64,000 nucleotides of DNA from Acanthamoeba lenticulata (Eukaryota > Discosea > Longamoebia > Acanthamoebidae), in contig NAVB01000095.1 of NCBI GenBank assembly GCA_002179805.1, forward strand, positions 1 through 64,000. Reading direction: 5' to 3'. Positions 21,542 through 33,036 of this stretch are shown here, in pieces. The translations under genes were made by a program, and so were the position numbers. Below the pieces are notes generated by a model, which was given only the letters and a program-made list of their open reading frames with translations, did no database searches and was not told the origin of the DNA. Numbering within the stretch: the first letter of the stretch is position 1; every line of letters begins with the position of its first letter.

Positions 21542-23630
21542 ATGGATGAAGGAGCTGCCCTGGTCATTGACAATGGAGGTGGCACCATCAAGGCTGGTAC
21601 ACACTAGCGTAGTTCGCATCGTTCTGTAAAAGTACTTGTGCTGAGTTTGCTTTTCCCACTTTATGGAGGCGTTGCTGGGGAAGACGCGCCTTCTGTGCGT
21701 CTGCCCACGATAGTGGGTCGCTACGTGAGAAAGCCTGACGAAGCAACTCCACCCATCGATGCCGGTAGGGTCTACTTCGGCGAAGAGGCATTCCAGCACC
21801 GCTTGACCCACCGAATGCGCATGCCCGTACCCCACGCGCCTCTTCAAGGCCTTCACCCGGGGCGCTAACGCTGTTCCCCTTGTACCAGATCGAGCGCAAG
21901 ATTGTGACTGACTTCGACAGCATGGACAAGCTGTGGCATCATCTCTTCTTCCATGAGCTCTGTATTGCTCCTGAAGAGTTCCCCGTGTTGCTGACCCACG
22001 CGAGTGATGCTCCCCGAATCAGCAAGGAGCAGATGATCCAGATCATGTTTGAGACCTACAACGTGCCAGCTCTCTACCTTGGTGACCAGGTACGACCCAT
22101 CACTTCCTCTTCTTCTTCTTCTTCTTCCTTGACCACCATCACCACCAGTAGCCCACATCATCAGCATCATCAAGGTCTCACTTTCTCCTTTTTGACTTGT
22201 CCAGGCAGCTCTCGCACTTCACGCCGCAGGCCTCACGAGCGGCACGGTGGTCGACATTGGGGCAACAGGCTCGCTGATCACGCCCATCTACGAAGGTACG
22301 GCGCCATTGCCCTTTCCTGTTGTTGTTGAAAGCCATTTTCTCACCACCCGTGAATGCACAGGTCATGCGCTAGCCCACCACGCACGCGATGCGTTGGTGA
22401 CAGGACTGTGTGTAACAGACTATCTTATGAGAATCCTGACGGAGCGCGGCTACGGGTTCTACACCACCGCCGAGCGCAGGCTGGTCAATGGTCCGTCGAG
22501 TCAGATTCAGGGGCTCAGCTGCTGCAGCCACTGTATCCTCACATAGCATGTGTCCCATTTCAGATATCAAGGAGCAGCTTGCATACTGCGCCAGCAACTT
22601 TGACGAAGAGTACCAGAAAGCAACGGCCCAGAATCACAGCGGATCTGGGTACTTGCCCGCTTCTCTCCAGAGAGACACCCCATGTGGCGATGGTGAGGGC
22701 TGACTGGTGGTATGGCATCAAGTGAGATTGATCTCAACCAGATCGAGGGCACCCAGCTGGCACGACTTCCACACGAGCTGCTGCTGCGCATCAACGATAC
22801 TGTCCTCGCCAATACCTGCACCCGCACCTACCGTATGCCCGATGGTACCTCGATCTTGATCCCTCTTTCCATCTGAGCATCTTTGACAAGGGCCTTTGCT
22901 TGTGCAGACGGTGTCATCACACTCGACACTGAGCGGTTCCGCTGCGTGGAAAGCCTCTTCAGTCCGTGTCTGATTGGTAAGCGTGATGGACTGAGCTATT
23001 GGGCGGCCCAGGGTAAGTCTTGACCACACGGTCAACGGGAGGGTGCTATCAGGCTTCTCTGCGGCAGGGCTGGTCGATTGCACGTACAACGCTTTCATGC
23101 GTGTGCCTCGTGAGTTCCGGTGAGAACTGCCTCATGCCTCCTTCCTCTTGTCCTCACACTGGTCTATGCTTAGCGCCAGCTGGCTCACCACACGGTGTGC
23201 ACAGAAAGGAGGTCTCAAGCCGGGTCGTGCTCAATGGTGGGTCGACGCTCTTCCCGGGCCTCGCCGATCGATTGAAGCGCGAACTTCTCAACCTCTTGCC
23301 CATTTGTACGCATCCCATCACCGCATGCTCTGTCCACCTCTATCGCAGTCGCTTCGCCCTTTGTCTTCGTAGGGCTGACACAGTGATTGTGCATGTGTTG
23401 GGCAGCTGCCGAGCTGAATGTGGTGGCGCCCGCGCACCGCAAGTTCGGGTCGTGGCTGGGTGGGTCGATGCTTGCTTCTGCACCTGACTTCCTCTCGAGG
23501 GCGCGCTCAAAAGACCTCTACGAGGAGCTTGGTGCGTTCATTGTGTTCACACCCCCCCTTTTCTCTCTTTGGCCAGACACTCACTCGTTGTCTCTGCCTA
23601 GGTCCATCCATTGAACGTTTATTTTACTGA
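21542..23630 (+). CDS. Divergent actin-related protein
   Basis: Twelve exons (21542-21596, 21669-21826, 21889-22089, 22205-22295, 22362-22490, 22564-22648, 22723-22844, 22908-22976, 23068-23109, 23180-23305, 23406-23531, 23602-23630) encode 410 residues. The actin fold is plain: [111 protein letters not shown] and the tail PSIERLFY. The phosphate loops differ from actin (IGATGS in place of the second loop), so ATPase activity is doubtful. It cannot be assigned to a standard Arp class by eye. Acceptor 22722 is AAG rather than CAG but keeps the frame. A truncated copy lies just downstream. Confidence 0.9.
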
Positions 23631-23740
23631 ATTTTTGCAAATAAAAAAGGTAATTTGTTCCTTATTTTCAAAGCTGGCCCTTAGGAGAAATGTGCGAAGA
23701 AGGAGCCCCCATTATCAACCTAGAGACCTAACCTAGAGAC

Positions 23741-24350
23741 ACATGTCATCACACTCGACGCCGAGCGGTTTCTGCGTGGAGATCCTCTTCAATCCGTGCA
23801 TCATCGGTACACAGTTGACACCTCAGACCTCACAGCTTTGGGTCATGTACCAACTCCTTCGGGGGAGGCTGCCGACGGGTTGGCACCACACCAGGCTTCT
23901 CCGCAGCTGGACTGGCCGACTGCGATAACATCACTTTTACACTTGTGCCTCGTGAGTTCTGGTGAGAACTGCCTCATTCCTCTCCTCACTAGTCTGTGCC
24001 CTTGGCACTGACTTGGACTTTTCTGTTGCGGACATGAAGCCTAGGGCCAGGTCGTGCTCAATGGCGGGTCGACGCTGTTCCCAGGCCTCGCTGACCGACT
24101 GCAGCGCGAACTCCGCAGCCTCTTGCCCACTTGTACGCACCCCATCACCACGTGCCCTGTTCCCCCGCCTGTTGCGCCCTTTGCCCTGGTGGTTGTTGAC
24201 GGTCGCGCATGTGTTGGGCAGCTGCTGAGCTGAATGTGGTGGCGCCTGCGCATCGCAAGTTCGGGACGGCTGGGCGGGTCGATGCTTGCTTCTGCGCCCG
24301 ACTTCCTCTCGAGGGCGGTCAACAAGGGCACCTACGACGAGTGTGGTACG
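23741..24350 (+). pseudogene. Truncated, frameshifted duplicate of the 3' half of the actin-related gene
   Basis: This stretch repeats exons 8 to 11 of the gene at 21542-23630 together with parts of the introns. Base 23745 onwards matches 22914 (GTCATCACACTCGAC). The end of the exon at 23110 (CCTCGTGAGTTC) recurs near 23948. The GGTCGTGCTCAATGG segment recurs at 24050, and the GCTGAATGTGGTGGCGCC segment at 24228. The first exon copy has lost 2 bases (CGGTTCCGCTGCG became CGGTTTCTGCG), and the last copy has lost 2 bases next to GTTCGGG. Exons 1-7 and the last exon are absent. It therefore cannot make an actin fold and is most likely a pseudogene from a tandem duplication. Confidence 0.85.
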
Positions 24351-24448
24351 ATCGCACGCGAGAGAGCATCTTACTCATTTATGGCTCCATTTTGTTTTTC
24401 TTTTTGGTTTTCAAAAGATTATAAAATATAAATCGTCACAATCGCGAG

Positions 24449-27400
24449 ATGAGGCGGTGGGAGGCCTCCGCTGTTGCTTGCAGCGTGAGCCACCGTTCAC
24501 CGTCGCGTTACTTGCGCCATCTTCCGTCGCGCCAGTCCCTCCGCTGCCGCTGGCCGCTGGTGCCGCTGATTTACATTAGCGCTCCTTCATCTTCCGTCGT
24601 GTGTTGCCAGCCACGCCTGCAACACTTGGCGCAAGCGGGCTATGGACGGAAATCGACGGCACGAAAGGTGCCGATCGTCAGCACCGCGCAGGCGAAGGCG
24701 GCCGACGCGGAGCCCACAACGGAATCTACCTCAAGTGCGGCTGCTGAACGCGTGGAGGAGGCGCCCGCCAGGAAGGAGTGGAAGTTCACCGGGTGGGTCT
24801 CCACCAAGCGCGACATCAAAGCGGCCGTGGACGAGTGCGTGCAGAACATCAAGCCCAAGTTCGGTGGCGTCAAGGTGCCACAACACCTTCATCTTCCGCG
24901 ATGTTTGCTGTTCGTTTCCCGGTTGGTGCGCTGACCTGCACCATGGTGCACCACGGGTGCGTGCAGCCGGACGTGTGCTTCGTCTTCTCGTCACACCAAA
25001 GCGACGAGAAGCTGCGCCGCGTCCCCGCCCTCGTCAGAAACGCGCTCAAGCCCCACGCGCTGTTCGGCAGCTCCGCGTTCGGCGTGTTTGGCGCGGGAGG
25101 CCCCATGACCCAGGGCCAGGAGATCACCAACAAACAGGTGCCTCCCCGTTTTGCCCCTTCCTGCGCCCATCCTGTCCTCTCCCATCGTCGCCCTTGTGGC
25201 TTAGCTTGGCCTTGACGCTTGGCCGTCCCTCCGTCCCTGAGCAGGCGCTGAGCATCGTGGCGGCGACCATGCCCGACGTCGAGGTCTACCCGTTCCACGT
25301 CCGCACCCCGTCGCTGCCTTCTTTCCCCCCCGGTACGTTCAACCTCTCGTGGGCCTCAACTCGCGTCGGGCCCGCGCTGACGCCGGGCTTGGCCGCACAC
25401 AGGGTTCGACTGGGTCTCGCACACGCTCCCCAAGCGCCGGGCGAGCACCGAGCGACGACTCGGCGAGAACGGCCAACCCGCGAGCGCAGATGACGACGAT
25501 GAGCTCTCGTCGGCGCTGTTTGTCATCACCGACGGCTTTGACTTTCGCGAGGACGAGCTGCTCCAGCGGCTCGACTTTGCTTTCCCGGCGTGCCCCAAGT
25601 TCGGCGGCCTGGCCTCGGCGCGCAACGTACGGCTCTTCATGAACGATCGCGCCTTTGCCAACGGGGCCGTGGGTCTTCTCCTCCACGGCAAGTTCCGCCT
25701 CGAGCAGATCAAGAGCGAAGCTTTCCGTCCCATCGGCCGGTCACTCTTCCTTTTTTTCTATTTCTTTTGCATTTGGATTTATTTTTATTTTCCTGATTTT
25801 TTTTATGCTTTGCAGACCCTATCGGGTGTCAGAGGCGACGCCCTACAGCGAGAAGGAGTTTCAGGAGTACCTCAGCTCCGAGATCGACCCCGACAATGAG
25901 GAGGAAGATGAGGATCAGTACGATGACGACGACGATGGTGACGACGATGACGATGACCTGGACGAGGACGACTTGGAGGACCTCTCGTCGGTCGTCTACT
26001 CGCTCGAAGACCGAACCGTGAAAGACGTCGTGCGGGAACTCACCAGCGGCCTTTCGCCTCTCGGTGCGTGGCCCACGGTCCTCCCCTCGAGAGCCCTTTA
26101 ACAGCACGGCACGCTCACCGAGACTCGGCCATCCCATGGGAGGTATAGACCAAGCGCGGTTCATGGCGGGCCAGTTCCTGGTGGGCGTCGACCCGCGCGC
26201 CCCGGCGGCAGGCGAGTCCCGGCCCCGGCCCCTCTCGCCTTCGTCGTGTGTGGCCCGCAACGTCAAAGAGATCGAGTTGGGCGTCACAGAGTCCGCGCCC
26301 ACCAGCGACGACGGAGACGCCGACGGTGCCATTCCCAGCGACGTAAACTCGGCCATTGCTGGTACTCGCCCCGTCCGAGCGGACCCTCTCTCTGGCTCCT
26401 TCCTGCTCTGGGCGCTCATAGGGTCGGGACCAGGCGGGTACTTGGCCCTGTACGAGAACGTGCCGCGCGGGCGGTACCTCCAGTTTTGCCTGAAGGACCG
26501 GAGCAAGGGCCTGGCCGACCTCCGTGCGCAGTTGGAGCGGCTCCGCCTGCCGCCGCGTCCGGCCGGCGCCGCGCTGGCCTCGACCGCCGCGCCGCCCGTG
26601 CCCTTCTGCCCGCTGGCCCTCGAGGGTAGCACACCCTCTCCCCCTTTGCCTCCCGCCACCCATGCCTCACAGCTCCGGGCCCACGCAGGAGCCGGCACGA
26701 GCGAGGTGGGCATGCTGGGCTTCGCGAGCATCGGCCGCAGCCTCTACGCCAAGAACTCGGCCGAGCAGATCGGTAGGACCCGACCTCTCCCTTTTGGTTC
26801 TTGTGACGGTGCTCAGCAGGACTGATGGGCACCGGTGGTGACGACGACGGTGGCGACAACAGAGCTGGCGAACGAGGGCGTGTTTCCCTTGACGGGCCGC
26901 ACGCCGCTCGATTTCGTCGCTGACCAGCTGGTGGCCGAGGTACATAGCGCTGAGAGCGAACACGACCATGACCACAGCAGTGACAGCAGCGGCAGCAGCA
27001 ATTTCATCCCGGCTGAAGTGGTGGAGAGCGCCGACCGAGCAGACGCCAGCAGCGACGCCATATCCACAGCAACAGCTGCCACCGCGCAGCAGGACCAGCG
27101 CGGCAGCGCCGACGACATCGTGACCTACAGCCGTGACGAGCGACAGCGCAAGAGCCCTGAGAGCTGCGATGCGGCCGCCAAGGCGCGCTTCGAAGAGTTC
27201 TTTGAGGAGGACGTGGAGCCGCGGCCCACGCCAACAGGAGCCGCGACAACACCAGCAGAGCACCAGCACCAGCAGCAGGACGAGGACACGGCGACCGACG
27301 CGAGCCTCGTGATGGAACGCTTCGGGCCGCAGGTCACCTTCGGGGGCATGTTCTGCAAGGGCGAGTTCTTTACGACCACCAACCCCGAAGGCGGCTACAC

Positions 27401-27515
27401 CCCCAACAACACCAACAGCAACAAGGAGGAGGAACGTAACACGTTGCTCCACGGCTACATCAACTCGATTGCCGTGCTCATGCCCCCACGAAGCTATCAA
27501 CGTAAAGACAAATAA
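24449..27515 (+). CDS. FIST-domain protein
   Basis: Nine exons (24449-24874, 24967-25137, 25245-25332, 25403-25739, 25816-26063, 26143-26361, 26422-26625, 26689-26772, 26863-27515) encode 809 residues. The first 60 residues are Arg/Ser/Leu-rich without acidic residues, like a mitochondrial presequence. The FIST N-domain follows: WVSTKRDIKAAVDECV, DVCFVFSSHQ, FGSSAFGVFG, LFVITDGFDF, CPKFGGLASARN and GAVGLLLHGKF. The C-part has RFMAGQFLVGVDPR, PGGYLALYENVPRGRYLQFC, and near the end FGPQVTFGGMFCKGEFF. Long acidic or His/Asp/Ser-rich insertions interrupt it. FIST domains are sensory modules of bacteria and of FBXO22-type F-box proteins, proposed to bind amino acids or other small ligands. No F-box is seen here. 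AATAAA overlaps the stop codon. Confidence 0.85.
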
Positions 27516-27626
27516 AATTCATGCACCAGACGAGTACACGAGCTCTTGGCAAGCACCATAGCGGGGTCTCAAGAAGAAGATGAAGAAGTAGAAGATGGAA
27601 AAAGTTTTATGCACAGCTTTTACGCA

Positions 27627-28700
27627 TCACGTGCGCTTCTTGGCGTCGGTGATGGTGTCGACGGAGAAGGAGGTGGTGCTAATCTGCGGCTGTCCCTTCT
27701 TCTTCTTCTTTCCGGGAAGGAACTGCGTGCGCTCTTTCTCGGCCTCCTGCGCTTCGATACGCGAGCCGCGTATCACGATGAGCACCATCTCGACCAGCAT
27801 GATTGCCACCGACAGAAGGGTGCCTCCGACCACGCCCGGCACCTGCGCGAGCAGACGATAGAGCAAGATGACGGTTACTTCATGTCAATCCCGATGTGCG
27901 AAGAGAAGACGATCATCATTATGACGACGTACCGTGCCCCAGTTGCTAAAGACAAAGTAGCCGGCAACGAAGCCCACCACGATCATGACGATCATGTCGA
28001 TGCCCAGGGATGCCTGATTCATGGCCTCACGGAACTCGTTCTTCCGCTTCTTGCCCTGTTTCGCTTCGTCGGTCGCCCGAACGTTCTTCACCATCCTGGC
28101 GTCACGATGATGAGCTCCAGCTATTGAGCGGCGGTGGAAGGGGACTCAAGGCAAGCGAGAGGGGGACGTTGTACTCAGCATATCGCCTGTTTTCGACCTG
28201 TGCCTGTATCTTCATGAAGAGCGCTTCCTGTTCGGGTGTCTGGTGCAATGAAGAAAGGGAGGTAAACACAACCGCGGCGTGCCGTGACCAAAGACTGAGA
28301 AGAAGGCCACCTTCTTTGGAGGAGGTGGCGGCCGGGAAACGACGGGCTGGCTGCCCTGCAGCAGCTCATGTAGGTAGGCGTGCTCCACCTCTGCGGCGCC
28401 ATTGTCTCCTTTGGTCTTGACGTGGACGAGCACCTGCGAGAGCTGCCGCAAGAGAGCTAGCGGCACTTCACTAGCGTTCTTGTCCTTGTGTAGATTTCGC
28501 AGTGCCTCTCTCGTCTCTTTTGGCGCCCCACCCGCGGAGGAGGGGTGTGCGTCGAAATGTGCGATGGCCTGCTCGATTGCTTTGCAAATCCGGGGCGTCA
28601 CCACAAAACGCAACTGATCCGACGGCGCTGTCATGGTGGCTGTGCTCGTGGACGTGGAGGCGGGCTGAGAGGCAGCATCTGTAGAAGCTCCTTCCATCAT
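27627..28700 (-). CDS. TMEM199: TMEM199/Vma12-type V-ATPase assembly factor
   Basis: Four exons (28700-28311, 28239-28175, 28095-27933, 27842-27627) encode 277 residues. The order of parts matches the family. An N-terminal helical soluble domain comes first, then the loop HELLQGSQPVVSRPPPPP and the ENRRYAEMVKNV helix. Two membrane segments follow (IDMIVMIVVGFVAGYFVF and PGVVGGTLLSVAIMLVEMVLIVI), then a lysine-rich cytosolic tail with KKKKK. In yeast Vma12 works in the endoplasmic reticulum with Vma21 and Vma22 to assemble the Vo sector of the proton pump. An in-frame ATG at 28769 would add 23 basic residues. The 3' end converges on the FIST gene with only 111 bases between stop codons. Confidence 0.85.
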
Positions 28701-28823
28701 CGCTCTGTGTGTATCTTTCGCCGCCTTTTTCTTTTGTCTTTTCAAATTCTTCAAATTGCAAGACGGCAAAGCAATATTTTAATTATTAAGTCGGGCCATT
28801 GCCTGCGGTAGTGTGCTGGCGTC

Positions 28824-30870
28824 ATGGAAAGGCTTGTGGCGAGCTTGATGTTCGGTGTCCTCTTGTGCCTCTTGCTCGTGTGCGAAGTGGGGGCGAGCTT
28901 GCCGTCCGAAATGGATAGGCCTATCTACGAGAAATACAAAGCGGCCAGCGAGCTCCTCACTAAGATGGCCCACCTCTCCACCAACTTCTCCAAGCTGGAG
29001 TACATGTGCGACACCTTTGGTCCTCGCTATTGGTATCTACACTCCTTCGTGTTCAACTTTTTGCTTGCTTTTGCGAGAGGTTGACAGCACGCCACCCACT
29101 CCAGCGGCACGCCGAACCTGGAGCTTGCCCTCGACTGGGTGCTCGCCGTACGTGGTGCCAATAGTCCTCTCGCTACTGTTCTCGACGGTTGACACTAACG
29201 ACGATGACGCCCAGACGATGAAGCAGGAGGGACTGGAGAATGTGGGGGCGGAGAGCGTGGACGGCATCACCAACTGGCAGCGTGGCGAAGAGAGCCTCGA
29301 AATGCTGGAGCCGCGCCGGCAGAAGCGCGCCCTCCTCGGCCTCGGCAACAGCATCGGGACGGGCCCCGACGGAATCACCGCCGATCTCTTTGTCGTAGGC
29401 GACCTCTTCACATGGAGCAGAGAGGCGCAGCTGACGGACTGACCCGGTGCCTGTTGCTTGGGCGCTTGCTTTGTGGTGGGGAAACGGCAGGTGAGCTCCT
29501 TCGCCGAGTTGACGGCCAACGCGAGCAAGGCCCGAGGAAAGATCATCGTGTTCAATGCGCCCTTCGTCACCTATGGCGAGACCGTGGCCTACCGCTTGGG
29601 CGGCGCTGACGCTGCAGCTGCCGTACGCCTTCCCCTCTTTGTCACCATCTCTAATTTGACATAAATAAATATCATTTTATCAGGTGGGCGGCGTGGCGGC
29701 CCTCGTGCGATCCATCACGCCCTACTCGCTCTACACGCCGCACACCGGAGGCATGCACTACTCTGGCAAGGTGCCCCGCGTGCCCACGGCGGCCATCACC
29801 GTCGAGGACAGCGAGATGTTTGCGCGCATGCAGCGGCGCGGCCAGCGCGTCCGCGTGCGGCTCTTCATGTCGGCCCAGACCGGCGCGCCGGTCACGTCCC
29901 GCAACGTCCTGGCCGAGGTTGTGGGCGCCACCGACCCGCGCGGCGTGGTTCTCATCGGCGGCCACACGGACTCGTGGGACGTCGGCCAGGGCGCCATGGA
30001 CGACGGCGCGGGCTTCTTCTCCGCGTGGGAGGCCGTGCGGCTCATCAACACGCTGGTTCAGGGCAAGCTGCTTCCGCGCCCGCGCCGCACCATCCGCGTC
30101 ATCGGTTGGGTCAACGAGGAGCTTGGGGCGAGGGGTGCCGTCGTCTACAAGGAGAAGCACATGGACGAGCTTAAGTACCACCAGATCGCTGTCGAGTCTG
30201 ACACCGGCAACGTGCGTGCCTCTTTGTTCTCCCCTACCATCTCATGGCCAAGGACACTAACTTGGCCGCGTGCAGTTCCGTCCAACGGGCTTTGGCTTCT
30301 CGGGCACACCAGCGGCGCTGGAGATCGTTCGCAATATCTCGGGTGCGATGTTCATCATGCGCGAGTGTGCTGTTTCCCCTGCGCGCTTACTTCGACAGGT
30401 CATCTCACGATCGTGCGTTCGTGCGTTCGTTCGTTCGTTCGTTCGTTTGCAGTTTTGTTGGCCCCAATCGGCGCCGACAACATCTCCCCTGGCCAGGGCG
30501 CAGACACCGACAACGGTCCGCTGGTCGATGCCGGCGTCCCCGGTACAACCGCTCGAGCTCGTAGTGCTGTGCCCAGCGAGCGGCGGCTCCCATATTCACT
30601 TGTGTTTCCGTTTGGGGGGGGGGGTCGACAGGAGGCTCACTCGAGACCGCGGGGTACCAGGACTTGTACTTCCGGTATCATCATTCGGAGGCCGTACGTG
30701 CGCATGCACGCATGACGTTGCCAAAGGGCTCGAGCAGAACGCTTAAGAGTTTTTGTGTGCAGGACACCATCACGGTGCTGGACTACGACGGCGTTCGCAA
30801 CTCGGTCGCCGCCTTTGCCGTGCTGGCCTACGTCGCGGCCGACATTCCCAACGACCTCCAGGCGAGCTGA
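28824..30870 (+). CDS. CPQ: Carboxypeptidase Q-like M28 metallopeptidase
   Basis: Nine exons (28824-29032, 29105-29147, 29215-29394, 29491-29622, 29684-30211, 30276-30342, 30453-30542, 30632-30693, 30763-30870) encode 472 residues. Residues 1-24 form a signal peptide (LMFGVLLCLLLVCEVGA). The M28 zinc site is complete: GGHTDSWDVG (His282), GAMDDGAG (Asp294/295), NEELG (Glu333/334), ESDTGN (Asp361) and RYHHSEAD (His433/434). FGPRYCGTPNLE and LGLGNSIGT are typical of carboxypeptidase Q, which cleaves dipeptides in lysosomes or outside the cell. Here a role in lysosomal or secreted digestion fits a phagotrophic amoeba. Intron 6 contains a TTCG microsatellite. Confidence 0.93.
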
Positions 30871-31325
30871 CGAGCAGGCGGCTTGGTTGTGTACACGTGT
30901 GCCTGCGTCAAGTTGTACACAAGGCTTTGTTGGTTTCAAAGCAGGGCAGGGTTGGTTGCACGAGTCCTCCTACAGGGTGGATGATCGTCGGTTGGTGGGT
31001 CTCCTTCGCGCGAAACCAGACGAAGCCGGGGTGCACATTGATCACAGCTTATGACACAACGTACACTTGCTTGGGCATCAACACGATGTTCGTAGAAACC
31101 TACACAGCACTGCCGATGGTTCCGCGTGATGTGTGGGAGAACGAAAGGAGAAGAGGTTGAAAACACGGATTGACAGGCAGCGGGCGATGATCACTCACTT
31201 TTTTAAACCAACGCCCAGGCCAGGGACTGGCACTCTTACGCTTCATCACCAACGTCCCACAAGCACGCACCGTTGCTCGCCCCTCTCTAGAGAATACACT
31301 TGCAGCCTTTTTGACCTACACAAAC
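30871..31325. other. Intergenic region
   Basis: This is the 3' flank of the carboxypeptidase gene and the promoter of the next small gene. Open frames exist, but none has family-like sequence or exon signals. Nothing further is supported. Confidence 0.5.
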
Positions 31326-31677
31326 ATGAGCACTGAACTGGGCACCAAGCGAACCCGCAACATCATCGGCCACGACAACAGCTCGCTGGTCAACTGGATC
31401 CACGTGGCCGTAGTCGCTCCAGGCCTGGTGCGTACCAAGTGCTTGTTTCCCATCTTAACGAGGCCACAGCTGATGAAAGTGGTGGCTTGGCAGGCTGCGG
31501 TGGGCTACAGGCCCCAATACGTGCGATATCTGCCCTACGTCGGTGCGGCCGTTGCCGTTATTCATGGTACCTTCACGACTGCACTGCCCCGGCTGTGGCA
31601 CAACGTTTTTGACTTGTGGGGCAGGCTACCTGGCTTTCGCCAAGGGCAAGCCCGACCAGATGAAGAAGATCCCCTGA
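31326..31677 (+). CDS. Small protein with one membrane segment, unknown function
   Basis: Three exons (31326-31427, 31470-31566, 31625-31677) encode 83 residues; the first intron is only 42 bases. The N-terminus is charged (MSTELGTKRTRNIIGHDNSS). It is followed by a moderately hydrophobic stretch (VNWIHVAVVAPGLLMKVVAW), YRPQYVRYLPYVGAAVAVIHGYLAFAKG split by an exon junction, and the end KPDQMKKIP. The two hydrophobic stretches could form a hairpin. Size and pattern resemble small accessory subunits of respiratory or translocase complexes, but I recognise no family. All junctions keep the frame and there is one stop, so the gene is likely real. Confidence 0.65.
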
Positions 31678-31937
31678 GGGACGTTGCGCGAGACCAAACA
31701 AAAATAAAAACGGCCGTTTTCTCTCTTTTCTTTTTGACGCAGATCTTATTTTCTTTTTCTTTCTGTCTTCGGCTTCTCGTTTCGGTTATCAGAAGCGCAG
31801 CCTGGTTGCTTCACGCACAGGACGCCAATCCGGTGCAGTCCGGCACCGTGCGCCGTTAGCTTCCTTGTTGGACCAAAGTTTTTTTAAAGACCTATCTGCA
31901 CCTGCCGGCCCCGCTTTCAGCGGTAGACCAAAGCATA

Positions 31938-32516
31938 ATGACGCGACGGCCGTCCTTCGCTTTTGTTTTTTCCCTCTACAGCTTCGCTTTTTTTGCGCTT
32001 CTTCTCTGCTCCATTGCCTCTGTGCGGGGGCAAGACCAAGAGGCAGACGTCTCGCCGAGCTCCTCGCCTTCACCCAGCCCCTCCGCCTTTTTTGACTCCC
32101 CCTCCCCCTCCCCCTCTTCATCTCCCCAACTGACACCGTCCCCGACGGCGCTGGTGAACAACGCCTCTTCGCCTTCGCCCTCACCGCTGGCTCTAAATTC
32201 TTCTTCGTCGCCCTCGCCTCTGGCTCTTAATTCTTCCTCTTCGCCCTCGCCCTCACCTTCCAGCAAGCACGACCATGACGATGACGATGATGACGACGAC
32301 GAAGAGGACGACGATGGACCGCCGCCTTTCCAAATGGACCTGGCGTGGATCGTGGCCGTGGTCGTGCTCTCCGTTGTGGTGCTGGCCATCGTAGCCGTCG
32401 GCGTAAAACTCTTCACGCGCTTCACTCGCCGGCGCGAGTACTCTGAAATCCCCGCGTCCAACTCGCCCGAATACTACGAGGAGGAGGACGAGCATGCGGG
32501 CTATCACCGGGCTTGA
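31938..32516 (+). CDS. SP-rich single-pass surface protein
   Basis: This is a single exon of 192 residues. A signal peptide (FVFSLYSFAFFALLLCSIASVRG) is followed by a mucin-like stalk of repeated Ser-Pro, with the block LALNSSSSPSP occurring twice. Next come a short His-Asp stretch, a run of more than ten Asp/Glu residues and one membrane segment (LAWIVAVVVLSVVVLAIVAV). The basic stop-transfer FTRRR and a Tyr-containing tail (YSEIP, SPEYYEEED) end the chain. The tail tyrosines could act in endocytic sorting. It is probably a heavily glycosylated plasma-membrane or lysosomal-membrane protein. There is no enzymatic domain. Confidence 0.75.
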   Translation: MTRRPSFAFVFSLYSFAFFALLLCSIASVRGQDQEADVSPSSSPSPSPSAFFDSPSPSPSSSPQLTPSPTALVNNASSPSPSPLALNSSSSPSPLALNSSSSPSPSPSSKHDHDDDDDDDDEEDDDGPPPFQMDLAWIVAVVVLSVVVLAIVAVGVKLFTRFTRRREYSEIPASNSPEYYEEEDEHAGYHRA

Positions 32517-32674
32517 GGACGCGTCGAGTCTCGGAGAGCGAAGAGTGCTGCTTGGCGACGAGGCCGCCGCAGGCAAAGGAGAAGTGCCCTTGGAGAATAG
32601 TTTTGTGGAACTAAACTGCTAAGAACAAGAACAGGGATGAACTGACCAACACTAGCCAACTGTGCTACACTGTG

Positions 32675-33036
32675 ATGGGAAGTCGCTGGTTCGCGGCGCT
32701 GGAGCCGCAGGACGAGCCCAGGAGGCTGCTGGCGGGCCTGGAGCCAGATGGAGAGTTGGGTGCAAGGCGCGCAGTGACGGCCCTCCACCGCCAAGGTTCA
32801 AAGACAGAGACGCAGCAGTGTAGTGGAGGTGTGCAGCCCATAGAACCGCAGAGACTCCGGCGAGCCGTGAGCGAGACCAACATTTTAGCCATCAGTGAGA
32901 CGACCGCTTGGGTGAGTGCTGTGTCTGATTCTGATTACCCACCACTCAACACCAGGGCAACACTCACTGCTCCTCTGCCTGCGTGTCGCTTCCTTTCCTT
33001 CCCCTCTTCACTCAGCTGATGGACGGGGTTGATTGA
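32675..33036 (+). CDS. Candidate small gene, weakly supported
   Basis: An ATG at 32675 opens a 79-codon exon to 32911, rich in Leu, Glu, Arg and Gln (RRLLAGLEPDGELGARRAV, LAISETTAW). It ends at a canonical GTGAGT donor. A CAG acceptor at 33015 joins in frame to seven codons and a stop (LMDGVD), giving 85 residues. Further exon-like pieces lie downstream (for example the CAIIDEAEAAP-type frame near 33070 and a basic frame 33249-33461), so the true gene may be longer and differently spliced. No family is recognised. Confidence 0.3.

Noticed and set aside
30411..30450. TTCG microsatellite as a mobile-element footprint
   Set aside because: It lies wholly inside an intron of the carboxypeptidase gene, with no terminal repeats or target duplication.
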